Part shown: positions 15,984 to 25,592 of the stretch, piece by piece | How positions within the stretch are numbered: the stretch's first letter is position 1 | Layout of the letters: each line of letters begins with the position of its first letter | Assembly: GCA_964542535.1 (NCBI GenBank) | Contig: CAZIUE010000015.1 | Span: 26,060-90,059 of the forward strand | DNA length: 64,000 nucleotides | From: Pseudopelobacter sp964542535 | Lineage (GTDB): Bacteria > Desulfobacterota > Desulfuromonadia > Geobacterales > Pseudopelobacteraceae | Direction: 5' to 3' | Translations under genes and position numbers: made by a program | The notes under the pieces: generated by a model | What the model was told of the DNA's origin: nothing | The model's input: the letters and a program-made list of their open reading frames with translations, nothing else | Databases searched by the model: none

Positions 15984-18900
15984 ATGTCTGAAACGGGTAA
16001 TCAGCACCCAGCGCCATTTGTCAGGTCCGTAAGAGGGTGCGCCCTTTTCGCGGCCGCCGTCGCCTGCGCTGCATGGGCGGGGCTGGCGCTGGGAAACCCC
16101 TGGCTCGCCAGCCTGGGGGAAGAGCTGGTGCCCATGGCGCCGAGCACTGCGCTGCTGTTCATCCTTTACGCCGGGGTGATGCTGTTTGTAACGCGCGGCA
16201 CGCCGGGACGGCGTCGGGGGCATGGTTTGTTGGGTATCGTCCTGGCGTGTGGGGTGGTCGCTACAACACTGCTTGTCCTCTCCCTGAACGACGTTCACCC
16301 CACTATCGAGCACCTTGGCGTCACGATGCTGGATACATTGGGCGATACGCCGTTGGGACACATGTCGCCCGTTACCGCCTTCAGCTTTATTACGGTCGCA
16401 TGTTCGCTGCTCGGGAGGCTGACCGCATCTTCGGAACGGCGCTTCCGGGCAAAGGTCTCATTCTGGTTGGCCCTGCCGCTGATAGCGGGCTATGCCATGC
16501 TTTCATTGGCATACCTGCTGGGCACGCCGATGCTGTACGGCGGCGGCATGATTCCTCCGGCCGCGCCCACGAGTCTTGCCTTCATGGCGCTCGGCTTGGC
16601 GCTGGCCTTGCTCTCCCTTCCCATCGCCTGGCCCGGCACCGTCGAATCAGGTCTGGAGGGAAAAGGCTCGCCGCTGGCGCTTGTGCTGCTGTTCAGCCTG
16701 CTGGTGTCCGGCATTGTGAGCGTCGGCTTCTTCTATCACCACAAACATGAAAAGCTGCATCTGGGGGCGATGGAAAACCAGCTTGCCGCCATTGCCGACC
16801 TGAAGCTGTCCGAAATCACATTTTACCGTTCGGAGCGCCTGGTCGACGCCAGCACCTATCACAATAACCGTTCCTTCGCGCTCATGGTGCGATCGTTCCT
16901 GAGAACCGCTCCGGCGCGGCGGGCGGGGCATGACCTGAACATCTGGCTTGCGGCTCTCGAGGCGAACAGGAATTACGACGGCATTTTCCTGCTGGATCCC
17001 CAGGGCGGAAACCCGCTTTCGCTGTCCGGACATCCGTCGGCGCCTGCTGGTTATCTTGCCGGACAGGCCCGCTTGGCGCTGGATTCGAACCGGATCGTCT
17101 TCACCGATTTCTACCGCGACGCGGCTGACGGCGGAATTCACCTCTGCGTCATGGTTCCGGTCCTGGATCCGTCATCAACCGGGCGCGGGCTGGCCGTGCT
17201 CGCGCTCAGGATCGATCCCGGGCGCTATCTGTATCCCTGCATCAAACACTGGCCCCTGGAGAGCGCTTCCGGCGAGACGGCACTGGTGCGCAGGGACGGC
17301 GACGACGTGCTTTTTTTGAGCGACCTCCGTTTTCACGGGGACGCGGCTCTGAAACTCAGAACCCCCCTGAAACGGGTCGAGGCCCCCGAGGTGATGGCGG
17401 TATCGGGGCGGAGCGGGATAGTTCGGGGGATCAATTTTCACCGTGTTCCGGTGGTGGCCGCGCTGCGGCCGGTTCCCCATACCCCCTGGCATCTCATGGC
17501 GCGCGTCGATATCGCCGAGATCTACGCGCCGCTGCGGGAGAGGCTGTGGATTACCGTGGCCCTGGAGTTCGCCCTGCTGCTGAGCGCCGCGTTCGGCGTA
17601 TGGTTCGTCTGGAAACAGCGCAACCTGGCGCATTACCGGCGCCTGGAACGGGACGCCAGGCTGAACAAAGAGCGGTTGCAATGTCTGGTGAATGTCTTGC
17701 AATATCAGGCGCTGAACATTCAGGATCTGCTGGACTACGCCCTGTCCGAGGCGCTCCGGCTGACCGCCAGCAGCTACGGGTATATCTACTATTATGACGA
17801 GGAAAAACAGCACTTTATCCTCAATTCATGGTCGCGCGGCGTGATGCCGGCTTGCGCGGTTATGAACCCGCAATCCGAATACGAGCTGGAAAAGACCGGC
17901 ATCTGGGGCGAAGCGGTCAGGCAGCGCAAGCCGATCGTGGTCAACGATTTTTCCGAGCCCAATCCCCTGAAGAAGGGCTTTCCCGAGGGGCATGTGCACC
18001 TGACCAGTTTTCTGACCCTGCCGATCGTCGATCAGGGCAGGATCGTGGCCGTGGTGGGGGTGGCGAACAAGGAAACCGGTTATGACGATGCCGATGTGAC
18101 GCAGCTTTCGCTGCTGATGGACTCGGTCTGGAAAAGCGCCGAACGGAAGCGGATGGAAGCCGCCCTGCTGGAGAGCGAGGAGCGTGTCCGGCTGGCGGTC
18201 ACGTCGTCCAGCCTGGGACTGTACGATTTGGATCTGCGGACCGGCAGTGTCATTGTCAATCCGGAGTATGCCCGCATTTTGGGATACGAGCCGGACGAAT
18301 TTGAAGAGAGCTACGCCCTCTGGTATGAACAACTGCACCCCGATGACGCCGCTCCGGTCAGTAAGGTGTATGAGGAAGTACCTTACCGGAATGCGGGATA
18401 CGTATCAGGTGGAGTACCGGCGAAAAACAAAAACGGGCGAATGGAAATGGATTCTGGCCTACGGCAAGGTGGTGGCGAGGGACGAGGCCGGCGCCCCGCT
18501 CAGGATGCTCGGAACGATTGCCGATATACACGAGCGCAAACAAAACGAGCAGCAACTGGCGTATCTGGCTACCCACGATGAATTGACCGGACTGGCCAGC
18601 CGGTCGCTGCTCTATGACCGCCTGGAGCAGTCGCTCTGCTATGCCCGCCGTTCCGGACGTGTCCTGGCGGTGCTGCTCCTGGACCTGGACCGTTTCAAGG
18701 TAATCAACGATAGCCTCGGCCATGAATTCGGCGACAACCTGCTGAAAGCCGTTGCTCTGCGCCTGCAACAGGTCATACGCGAAGCGGACACCGCGGCCCG
18801 GTTTGGGGGGGACGAATTCGTCATCCTGCTGGCTGAGGTGGCTGATCCGGATGACGTGGGGATGCTGGCGGGCAGGATTCTGCGCTGCCTCGAGTCACCT

Positions 18901-20286
18901 CATCTGATCGACGGCAAGGAGGTCACCGTATCCGCTAGCCTGGGGATCAGCCTGTTTCCCAGGGACAGCGATGACGGCGCCATCCTGATCCGCAACGCGG
19001 ATATCGCCATGTACCGGGCCAAGCGGGAAGGGGGCGACTCGTTCTCCTTTTTTGCCCCCGAGATGAACCAGCGGGCCATGGAAGCCATGGAAACGGAAAA
19101 CGCTCTGCGCCAGGCGCTGGAGCGGAATGAATTCCTGCTGCACTACCAGCCCAAGGTTGAACTGGCCACGGGGCGGATGATTGGTTGCGAGGCCCTGGTC
19201 CGCTGGCTGCATCCGCAGCGGGGAATGGTGTCGCCGAATGAATTCATTCCTCTGGCCGAAGAGACCGGCCTGATCGTGCCGATGGGGACCTGGGTGCTGA
19301 CGGAGGCCTGCCGGCAGGTACGCGCCTGGCAGGATGAAGGGCTGCCGGCCGTGAGTGTGGCGGTCAATCTCTCCGCCCGGCAGTTCCGGGCGGGGAACCT
19401 GCCGTGGCTGGTCGGGAACGTCCTGCGGGCACACGGGCTCGCCCCCTGCTGGCTGGAGCTTGAGATGACCGAAAGTCACGTCATGGACAACCCCGGCCGG
19501 GCTATTGCCTTGATGGGGGAGCTAAAAGACATCGGTGTCCGGCTGAGCATGGACGATTTCGGCACCGGTTACTCGAGCCTGGCCAGCCTGAGCCGTTTCC
19601 CCATCGATCACCTGAAAATAGACCGCTCCTTTGTTACCGATATCGTTTCCAACCCGCACTCGGCCACCATCGCCGCCTCGATCATCGACATAGCGCACCG
19701 CATGCAGCTCCAGGTAATCGCGGAAGGGGTGGAGACCGAGGCCCAGCTCGGCTATCTGCGCAAACATGGCTGCGACCAGATTCAGGGGTACTTCTTCAGC
19801 CGCCCCCTGTCCGCCCATGAATTTGCCGCGTTGCTGCGAAAAAACACGCCATACGTCATCCCGGCCCATGACACTGTGGCTCGCACGCTCCTGTTGGTGG
19901 ATGACGAGCGCAATATCCTCCGGGCGTTGAAGCGGCTCCTGGCTGAAGAAGGTTATCGCATCGTTACCGCGGACAATGCCGGCGAAGCACTGGAGCTGCT
20001 GGCCAGGGAAAACATCCAGGTGGTGATTTCGGATCAGCACATGACGGGTATGAGCGGCACCGAGTTCTTAAGCCGGGTTAAAACGCTGCATCCCGATACG
20101 GTACGCATCATCCTGTCCGGGGTTGCCGATCTTGAAACCGTCACCAAGGCGGTGAACGAAGGAGAAGTATACAAGGTGCTCACAAAACCGTGGGACGGCG
20201 GCCAGTTGCGCAAGATCATCCGGGATTCTTTCCGCGTGTACGAGCAGTCCGCCATTTTTCGCCGAATGGGAGTGCCATGCAGGTGA
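15984..20286 (+). pseudogene. Sensor GAF-PAS-GGDEF-EAL-REC protein, frameshifted
   Basis: The intact product would be about 1433 residues. The order is about seven membrane helices (residues 15-245), an extracytoplasmic Cache-like domain (250-505), a membrane helix, GAF (560-715), PAS, GGDEF (ARFGGDEFVILL, 18797), EAL (CEALVRW, 19187) and an RpfG-type receiver (VVISDQHMTGMSG, KPWD). Both catalytic signatures look active, so it would make and break cyclic di-GMP. Within the PAS, frame 1 (from 15984) reads HPDDAAPVSKVYEE and then loses similarity. From about 18375 the +1 frame continues YLTGMRDTYQVEYRRK. One extra base around 18367-18373 (tatgaggaagtacc) explains the break. Frame 1 stops at 18581. 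The start has AAGGGAATGAACC before the ATG. Confidence 0.8.
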
Positions 20287-20343
20287 TGGTGAATATTTTC
20301 AGTGCCTGATCCAAATTTCTATCACTGACGGAGGGGGATGCCC

Positions 20344-21037
20344 ATGACGGAACTCGATGCGCTTTTTACCCCGAAACGTGTTGCCCTGATCGGGGCAACG
20401 GCAAAATGAGGAGAAACTGGGGGCTGAAGAACTTGCTCAACCTGAAGGTTCTCGCGGGCACGAGGTGAAATCGTTCCTGCGAGGTGTGGTGATGGCCGTG
20501 CCCCGGGGGCGGTTCATTCCCCTCGGTGAGGGTCTTGAGTCTGTTTCCGGGCTTTCGTACCCGTTGGGGCGCCAAGGTCGTTTCGCCGCGGATCGACTCC
20601 AAGAGCGACATCGGCGGCGTACGGCTCGGCATCGGGAATCTGAATGAACTATATGTATGGCCGTATCCGAGCTCTCACGCGTGGAGCATGCCAGGGGGGT
20701 CTGGTGGAGGTGATGGCTCGGCCCGGTTTCGAGGTGATCGTGGGCGGAGTCATTCGGCCCGGGGGGGCTTTTCGTGGAGTTATTCCGGGATGTCTCCTTC
20801 GCCCTGGCGATGGTCAATCGCCGGCAGGCCATCTGGCTGATGACCCCGTCCAGGGCAACGCGGGTCCTGAAGGGATTCCGGGGCATGCCTGCCCAGGATG
20901 TTCCTGCCCTCATTGATGTCATCGTCGGTGTATCGGAAGTCATCGCCACCGGCCGTTTCCGGACGGTGGACCTGAATCCGGTGGTCGTCTACCCGTCGGG
21001 TGCGCTCGTGCTGGACGCCAAGATGGCTAGGATCTGA
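20344..21037 (+). pseudogene. Decayed ADP-forming acyl-CoA synthetase
   Basis: The start MTELDALFTPKRVALIGATAK is the CoA-binding domain start of acetate-CoA ligase (ADP-forming)/protein acetyltransferase family proteins, ending at a TGA at 20407-20409. Later pieces in other frames are GLKNLLN, KSDIGGVRLGIGN (ATP-grasp beta-type motif) and FEVIVGGVIRPG. The C-terminal ATP-grasp segment VELFRDVSFALAMVNR to LNPVVVYPSGALVLDAKMARI ends at 21037. A full gene is about 2.1 kb and only about 700 bases remain, so large internal deletions and frame changes are present. GGAGGGGG precedes the old start. Confidence 0.75.
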
Positions 21038-21180
21038 TCTACCCTATTCATTGTTGTCTCTGGTGAGCGTGCCCGAACGTCAAGACTCGATCCAACGTAT
21101 TGCGGGGCACCCGATCGGACGCCCACAGCGGGCACATTATTGTTGAAGATTTTATTTCACCTACTACTGTACCAAGAATG

Positions 21181-21217
21181 AAAAAAGTACTTACCATTTT
21201 TTGGTAAGTGCTTTTTT
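21181..21217. terminator. Bidirectional intrinsic terminator
   Basis: AAAAAAGTACTTACC, a short T-rich loop and GGTAAGTGCTTTTTT form a 15-base stem with one wobble position. A-tract and T-tract on both sides let it end transcripts in either direction, between the acyl-CoA synthetase remnant and the small minus-strand gene. Confidence 0.75.
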
Positions 21218-21294
21218 GCTGGTATTTGCTGGAATATTCAATCTTTATTCTACAGTGCTTTAGTTTTTGCTGAGACGATCTTTTACTTTTAACG

Positions 21295-21576
21295 TTACAA
21301 TATATGGTTTGCTATCCACCAATACGGCGTAATAAATACTGCCAACTGGCCAATCGAATGTGCTGTTATGCTTGATACGCTTTTTGCCGGTTGCATATTT
21401 AACCAAGTGAACGATACGAAATGAAGAATTGGCATGCCAAAAATGAGAGACCATTTTAGTTCTTGAACGTTGGATATCCTGATGTCGAGTGCAGTTAATA
21501 TATTGATAATGAATATACCGCTCAGAACATTCACGATAGATAGTGTAACTGTTAACTTACAAATAAAGTGTCTCAT
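21295..21576 (-). CDS. Small hypothetical membrane protein
   Basis: 93 residues, with about three hydrophobic segments (roughly residues 9-29, 43-59 and 73-90). The ribosome site GGAG lies 5-9 bases before the ATG, which supports translation. Codon use and AT content differ strongly from the rest of the window, suggesting acquired DNA. A second overlapping frame (64 residues, stop at 21260) also looks protein-like at its end (GSIYYAVLVDSKPYIVTLKV), so a frameshift joining the two is possible. No family recognised. Confidence 0.4.
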   Translation of the reverse strand: MRHFICKLTVTLSIVNVLSGIFIINILTALDIRISNVQELKWSLIFGMPILHFVSFTWLNMQPAKSVSSITAHSIGQLAVFITPYWWIANHIL

Positions 21577-21600
21577 TATTACTCCAACGGCTTAAAGGTA

Positions 21601-21745
21601 TGCCGCTTGGCGGCAGTACCCGAGTGTGTACGCCCGGCATGGGCGTGAACTTATGGGGTGCAAGTCCGCTGTATTTGAATCCGGTACCGTCGTGAGACGG
21701 GGCAAAAGTACTAGCCGACGGCAAGGGAGTCTCCGCGACCTGCCC
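21601..21745 (+). mobile_element. Group II intron 5' fragment beside a hairpin
   Basis: A hairpin TGCCGC-TTG-GCGGCA (21601-21615) is followed by GTGTACGCCC at 21626, which looks like a group II intron 5' end (GUGYG-like). Domain I-like pieces follow: CGCCC/GGGCG stem, TATGGGGTGCAAGTCC, GAGACGGGGC and CTAGCCGACGGCAAGGG, typical of bacterial group II introns. No domain V and no reverse transcriptase follow; the sequence joins directly to a recombinase tail near 21745. Family assignment is from remembered motif patterns. Confidence 0.6.
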
Positions 21746-21749
21746 TGGC

Positions 21750-22035
21750 CAGCAGAAGCATCGCCAGCGCCGAGCGTTTACTCGAACTCGCTCAAAAGGC
21801 CTCCAGCCGGTATGTGCGGCAGGTTTTCGATGAAAAACGCAAATTGCTCAATCTGGTCTGTTCGAACTCCACGTTCGGTAGTGGGGAGCTTGTGCCAAAC
21901 TTCAGGAAACCGTTTGATATGCTTGCGGAATCCAACCGGGAGTACCAAAGAAAAAAGGTCACTTCCGGTGGCGGAAATGACCTTTTTGAAATTTGGCGTC
22001 CCCGAGACGATTCGAACGTCCGACCCCTTCCTTAG
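21750..22035 (+). pseudogene. C-terminal tail of a large serine recombinase
   Basis: The frame SRSIASAERLLELAQKAS, YVRQVFDEKRKLLNLVCSN, FRKPFDML matches the C-terminal end of large serine recombinases (resolvase/invertase family, where EKRxLLNxV is conserved). No catalytic domain remains upstream; the sequence is replaced by the group II intron fragment. The last residues (IWRPRDDSNVRP) are read from the antisense of the tRNA-Arg 3' end, the usual sign of an element integrated at a tRNA gene. Confidence 0.75.
21951..21988. terminator. Terminator between recombinase tail and tRNA-Arg
   Basis: AAAAAGGTCA and TGACCTTTTT are inverted around a GC-rich inner part that also pairs (TTCCG/CGGAA). It lies just past the 3' end of the tRNA on the minus strand and inside the recombinase tail on the plus strand. 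It most likely ends the tRNA transcript. Confidence 0.7.
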
Positions 22036-22070
22036 GAGGGAAGTGCTCTATCCGGCTGAGCTACGGGGAC
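21994..22070 (-). tRNA. tRNA-Arg (anticodon CCT)
   Basis: 77 bases including an encoded CCA. The acceptor stem GTCCCCG pairs with CGGGGAC; D arm GCTC/GAGC; anticodon stem CTTCC/GGAAG around loop CTCCTAA giving anticodon CCT; T arm with TTCGAAT. It has its own sigma70-type promoter upstream and a terminator downstream, and its 3' end served as an attachment site. Confidence 0.95.
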
Positions 22071-22085
22071 AGTAAAAGGATAATA

Positions 22086-22114
22086 TCTATACCAGAGTCG
22101 CGTGCCTCTTTCAA
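22086..22114 (-). promoter_or_regulatory. Sigma70 promoter of tRNA-Arg
   Basis: On the minus strand TTGAAA (22109-22114), a 17-base spacer and TATAGA (22086-22091), placing the start about 8 bases before the tRNA 5' end. Confidence 0.7.
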
Positions 22115-22154
22115 CTCTTTTGGTGCCGGCCGGTACGACTCGACGGGGCGGTTG

Positions 22155-22673
22155 TCAGAAGTTGAGCAGCGAGTAGACCTTGCCTGACGGAAGCCTGGCG
22201 CGTCCATTCAGGAAGTTGAGTTCCGTCATGAAGCAGCACTCCACGATCTCTGCCCCCATGTTTTTCACCATGTCCACCACGGCCGCCACGGTCCCGCCGG
22301 TGGCCAAAAGGTCGTCGGCAATCAGCACCCGCTCGCCCGGCTTGATGGCATCGCAGTGGATCTCCAGGGTGTCGGTGCCGTACTCCAGCGAATAGGTCTT
22401 GCTGAAGGTCTCGGAGGGGAGCTTGCCCGGTTTGCGTACCAGCACGACGCCGGCGCAGAGCTTGTAGGCCAGGGCCGCGCCGATGATGAAACCGCGGGCT
22501 TCCACCCCCACCACCTTGTCGATGCGCTGCCCCACGTAGCGGTGGGCGATCAGGTCGATCATGCGCTGATAGGACTGGGCGTCCTGCAGCAGGGTGGTGA
22601 TATCCTTGAAGACGATCCCTTTTTTGGGGAAGTCGGGGATATCGCGGATGATGTTTTTCAGGTCGTCCATCAT
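22155..22673 (-). CDS. apt: Adenine phosphoribosyltransferase
   Basis: 172 residues, the standard length. IRDIPDFPKKGIVFKDITTLL is the family N terminus, VVGVEARGFIIGAALAYKL lies in the middle, and VLIADDLLATGGTVAAV is the PRPP-binding loop. It converts adenine and PRPP to AMP in purine salvage in the cytoplasm. AAGGAG sits 9 bases before the ATG. It lies downstream of rpoS on the same strand, 53 bases away, and the two may be co-transcribed. Confidence 0.97.
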   Translation of the reverse strand: MMDDLKNIIRDIPDFPKKGIVFKDITTLLQDAQSYQRMIDLIAHRYVGQRIDKVVGVEARGFIIGAALAYKLCAGVVLVRKPGKLPSETFSKTYSLEYGTDTLEIHCDAIKPGERVLIADDLLATGGTVAAVVDMVKNMGAEIVECCFMTELNFLNGRARLPSGKVYSLLNF

Positions 22674-22725
22674 GGGGAAGTGCTCCTTGTGGTGTGAGGA
22701 TCAGGGGGGCTGCCGTGTTCGGGGC

Positions 22726-23697
22726 CTAACCGGATTTTACACTGGCATGCAGTTTTTCCAGTGATTTGGCCTCGATCTGGCGGATGCGCTCGCGGGTGAC
22801 GCCGAAGCTTCGACCAATGGTGTCCAGAGTCTGGGGCTCCTTGTCGTCCAGGCCGAAGCGCAATGCCAGAATTTTCTGCTCGCTTTCGCTCAGCTCCTTG
22901 AAGTGCTCGGAGATCTGTTCGTAGCGGTCGATATTCTCCAACAGGTCCGACGGCGCCACCATGGAGGTGTCTTCTATGGTGTCGATCAGGAAGTAGTCGC
23001 TGCCGTCGCCGATGGGGGTTTCCATGGAGCAGGTGCGCCGCAGGAGGGTCATCAGCCTGCGCACGTAGGCCAGCTTGACGTTCATCTCCTCGGCGATCTC
23101 GTGGGCATGGGGCTCGCGCTGGAGGGTCTGGGAGAGCCGGCGGGTGGTCTTGGCCATGCGGTTGATGTCGTCGGAGACGTGCACCGGCAGGCGGATGGTG
23201 CGGGACTGGTTCACCAGGGCCCGGTCGATGGCCTGGCGGATCCACCAAGTGGCGCAGGTCGAGAAACGGCACTCCTTGGCCAGGTTGAAGCGCTCCACCG
23301 CCTTGATCAGCCCCAGGTTGCCCTCTTCGATCAGATCCAGGAAGGGGAGGCCGCGGTTGATGTAGCGTTTGGCGATCTTGACCACCAGCCTGAGGTTGGA
23401 CTCGATCATCCGGTTGCGGGCGGCCATGTCCCCCTTCTCGATCTGGCGGGCCACTTCCTTCTCCTGGTCGGCGGTCAGAAGCGGCGTTTTCTGGATGTCC
23501 CGCAGGTAGATCTTGATGGCGTCGTCAAAGGTCTCCAGAACCGCGGGTGGCAGATCAGGCTCGGCGTGATCCTCTCCGTTCTCTTCTTCCTCGCCGAAGT
23601 GTGAAGGCTCCTCGGGGTCGTCGGTTGCCTGCTCCGCATCGGAATGGTGCTCTTCCAGGGAAAAACCGTTGTCCAGCAGTGAATCATCATTCTTCAT
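22726..23697 (-). CDS. rpoS: RNA polymerase sigma factor RpoS
   Basis: About 323 residues from ATG 23697 (MKNDDSLLDN), which has AAGGGGGA upstream; an in-frame ATG at 23721 is less well placed. After an acidic N terminus come region 1.2 (IKIYLRDIQKTPLLTADQEKEV), region 2 (NLRLVVKIAKRYINRGLPFLDLIEEGNLGLIKAV and ATWWIRQAIDRAL), region 3 and region 4 (GVTRERIRQIEAKSLEKL). It is the stationary-phase/general stress sigma factor, and position next to pcm and surE supports this over RpoD or RpoH. The gap to pcm is about 150 bases and has no nlpD gene. Confidence 0.92.
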   Translation of the reverse strand: MKNDDSLLDNGFSLEEHHSDAEQATDDPEEPSHFGEEEENGEDHAEPDLPPAVLETFDDAIKIYLRDIQKTPLLTADQEKEVARQIEKGDMAARNRMIESNLRLVVKIAKRYINRGLPFLDLIEEGNLGLIKAVERFNLAKECRFSTCATWWIRQAIDRALVNQSRTIRLPVHVSDDINRMAKTTRRLSQTLQREPHAHEIAEEMNVKLAYVRRLMTLLRRTCSMETPIGDGSDYFLIDTIEDTSMVAPSDLLENIDRYEQISEHFKELSESEQKILALRFGLDDKEPQTLDTIGRSFGVTRERIRQIEAKSLEKLHASVKSG

Positions 23698-23846
23698 CCG
23701 CCCATATCCCCCTTTTCGCATGCAGCTGAAATAGTCGCAGACCTGATCCCCGGGATGATGAACGGGGCGTCGGCGCCGCCACCCGCGGGGCCGGTGACGG
23801 CGCTTCTGTCCGGAAAGCGGTCGTGGTAGATGCTCTCAGCCCGCTG

Positions 23847-24494
23847 CTACCACCCCTGTCTTCCGATGAGGGGCACGAAGCGGCAGGCGATGGAGGTCGT
23901 TGTCTCCAGGGTTCCGTCATCCTTTCTGACGACTTTCACCAGGTGCTGTTCCCGCTCGTTTCCCACCGGGATGATCAGACGGCCGCCGACGGCCAGTTGG
24001 TCCGTCAGCACCCGGGGAACCGCGGGGGCCCCGGCGGTGACGATGATTGCATCGAAGGGGGCTTCCTCGTCCCACCCGATGGGGCTTCCCTCGCTGTCGT
24101 TGATACGCAGCATGACGTTGAACAGACGCAGGGAGTCCAGGCATTTCCGGGCGCGCAGGGCCAGGGGGCGGATCCGCTCGACGGTATGGACGCGATCGGC
24201 CAGGAGGGCCAGAATCGCCGTCTGATAGCCGGAGCCGGTGCCGATCTCCAGCACTTTTTCCCTGCCTGACAGTTCCAGCAGCTCGGTCATGAGCGCCACG
24301 GTATACGGCTGGGAGATGGTCTGCTTTTCCCCGACCGGCAGCGATGAATCGCTGTAGGCCTGGGCCGCCATGGCTTCCTGAACGAATATGTGGCGCGGTG
24401 TCTTCAGCATGGCGTCCAGCACCCGACGGTCGCTGATGCCTCGTCCCGCGATCTGCTCCTGCACCATCTTTCTGCGTGCTATGTCAAAGTTCAT
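23847..24494 (-). CDS. pcm: Protein-L-isoaspartate O-methyltransferase
   Basis: About 215 residues from ATG 24494 (MNFDIARRKM), preceded by GGAG. The Ado-Met site VLEIGTGSGYQTAILALL, the upstream YSDSSLPVGEKQTISQP and the final LIGRQGW segment are all PIMT hallmarks. It repairs isoaspartyl residues in aged proteins. It sits between surE and rpoS, a common arrangement for stationary-phase survival genes. The tail (CRFVPLIGRQGW) is complete. Confidence 0.95.
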   Translation of the reverse strand: MNFDIARRKMVQEQIAGRGISDRRVLDAMLKTPRHIFVQEAMAAQAYSDSSLPVGEKQTISQPYTVALMTELLELSGREKVLEIGTGSGYQTAILALLADRVHTVERIRPLALRARKCLDSLRLFNVMLRINDSEGSPIGWDEEAPFDAIIVTAGAPAVPRVLTDQLAVGGRLIIPVGNEREQHLVKVVRKDDGTLETTTSIACRFVPLIGRQGW

Positions 24495-24545
24495 GTATTG
24501 CTCCCGGCATCCCCCAGGGCGTGGGGGCGCGGCCATGTCGGGGTG

Positions 24546-25289
24546 CTAGAAATCCCATGCCGCTATCACCTTCATGGATTCGTAGTTGGTGAGATCCAGG
24601 TGCAGCGGCGTAATCGATACGTGCTTCCGGTTGATGGCGTGGAAGTCGGTGCCCTCGTAGTCGTTGAAGTCCGCCTCGCCGCTGCCGATCCAGTAGTACT
24701 TGCGGCCCCGGGGATCTGTCTTGCCGACGACGGTTCCCACGAAGGAGCGTCTTCCCTGGCGAGTGACCAGGGGCGGCTTGATCTCCGCACCCGGGCAGTC
24801 GGGTACATTGACGTTCAGGAACGTGTCCTCGGGGAGGCCGTTGGCCAGGACCTGGCGGGCCACCCGCACGGCGACCTGGGCCGCTTCGGGGAAGTGGCCG
24901 CTGCGCTCCTGGGTTGCCAGGGAAACGGCGATGGCAGGGATTCCCATCAGGGTCGCTTCGATGGCCGCCGCCACCGTGCCGGAGTAGGTGACGTCATCAC
25001 CCAGGTTGGCGCCGTGGTTGATGCCGGAAACGATCAGGTCGGGACGGAAGGGGAGCAGGCTGTGGATGCCCATGTTGACGCAGTCGGTGGGGGTGCCGTC
25101 CACGGCATAGAAGCCCTCGCGCAGTTCGAACACCCGCAAGGGAGAGTTCAGCGTCAAGGCGTGTCCCACGGCGCTCCGTTCCCGGTCGGGCGCCACGACG
25201 GTCACCTGTCCCAGAACGCGCAGGGCCGCAGCCAGGGCCTGGATACCCGGGGCCTGGATGCCGTCATCGTTGGTTACCATAATATGCAT
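24546..25289 (-). CDS. surE: 5'/3'-nucleotidase SurE
   Basis: 247 residues. The start MHIMVTNDDGIQAPG is the SurE metal site (DD), SGINHGANLGDDVTYSGTVAAA is the second signature block. It removes phosphate from nucleoside monophosphates and is linked to survival in stationary phase. GGGGA lies upstream of the ATG. It leads the surE-pcm-rpoS-apt run on the minus strand and is divergent from the oxidoreductase gene. Confidence 0.96.
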   Translation of the reverse strand: MHIMVTNDDGIQAPGIQALAAALRVLGQVTVVAPDRERSAVGHALTLNSPLRVFELREGFYAVDGTPTDCVNMGIHSLLPFRPDLIVSGINHGANLGDDVTYSGTVAAAIEATLMGIPAIAVSLATQERSGHFPEAAQVAVRVARQVLANGLPEDTFLNVNVPDCPGAEIKPPLVTRQGRRSFVGTVVGKTDPRGRKYYWIGSGEADFNDYEGTDFHAINRKHVSITPLHLDLTNYESMKVIAAWDF

Positions 25290-25592
25290 AGGCCGTGTCC
25301 CCGTGGTTGTAGTGCCTTCAAAACCAGCCAGTTATGGCAGAAAAATATTCAAAAATCAAGGAGCCATGCGGCCCGCGCGTCACATGGGCGGGATCGCGGC
25401 AGATGCCGCCCTGGGCGAGCCGGGTGTGATCCCGTCCCGCCCAGGCGGGTGCAAGCTTAACGGCGGCCGGCTTCGTCAGGATTTGTGTTTACAAACTCCG
25501 GTGAAGCAGCTACATTTTTCCGGCTCCCGGCCATTTCCGGGGGGCGCGCGCTTGTCAGTCACACCCATTTTTGCTGTCTGGAGGTTATAGCC

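Noticed and set aside
21640..21745. Cobalamin-type riboswitch
   Set aside because: The GGGTGCAAGTCC and GCCGACGG pieces fit a group II intron domain I better, and no gene for cobalamin metabolism or transport follows.
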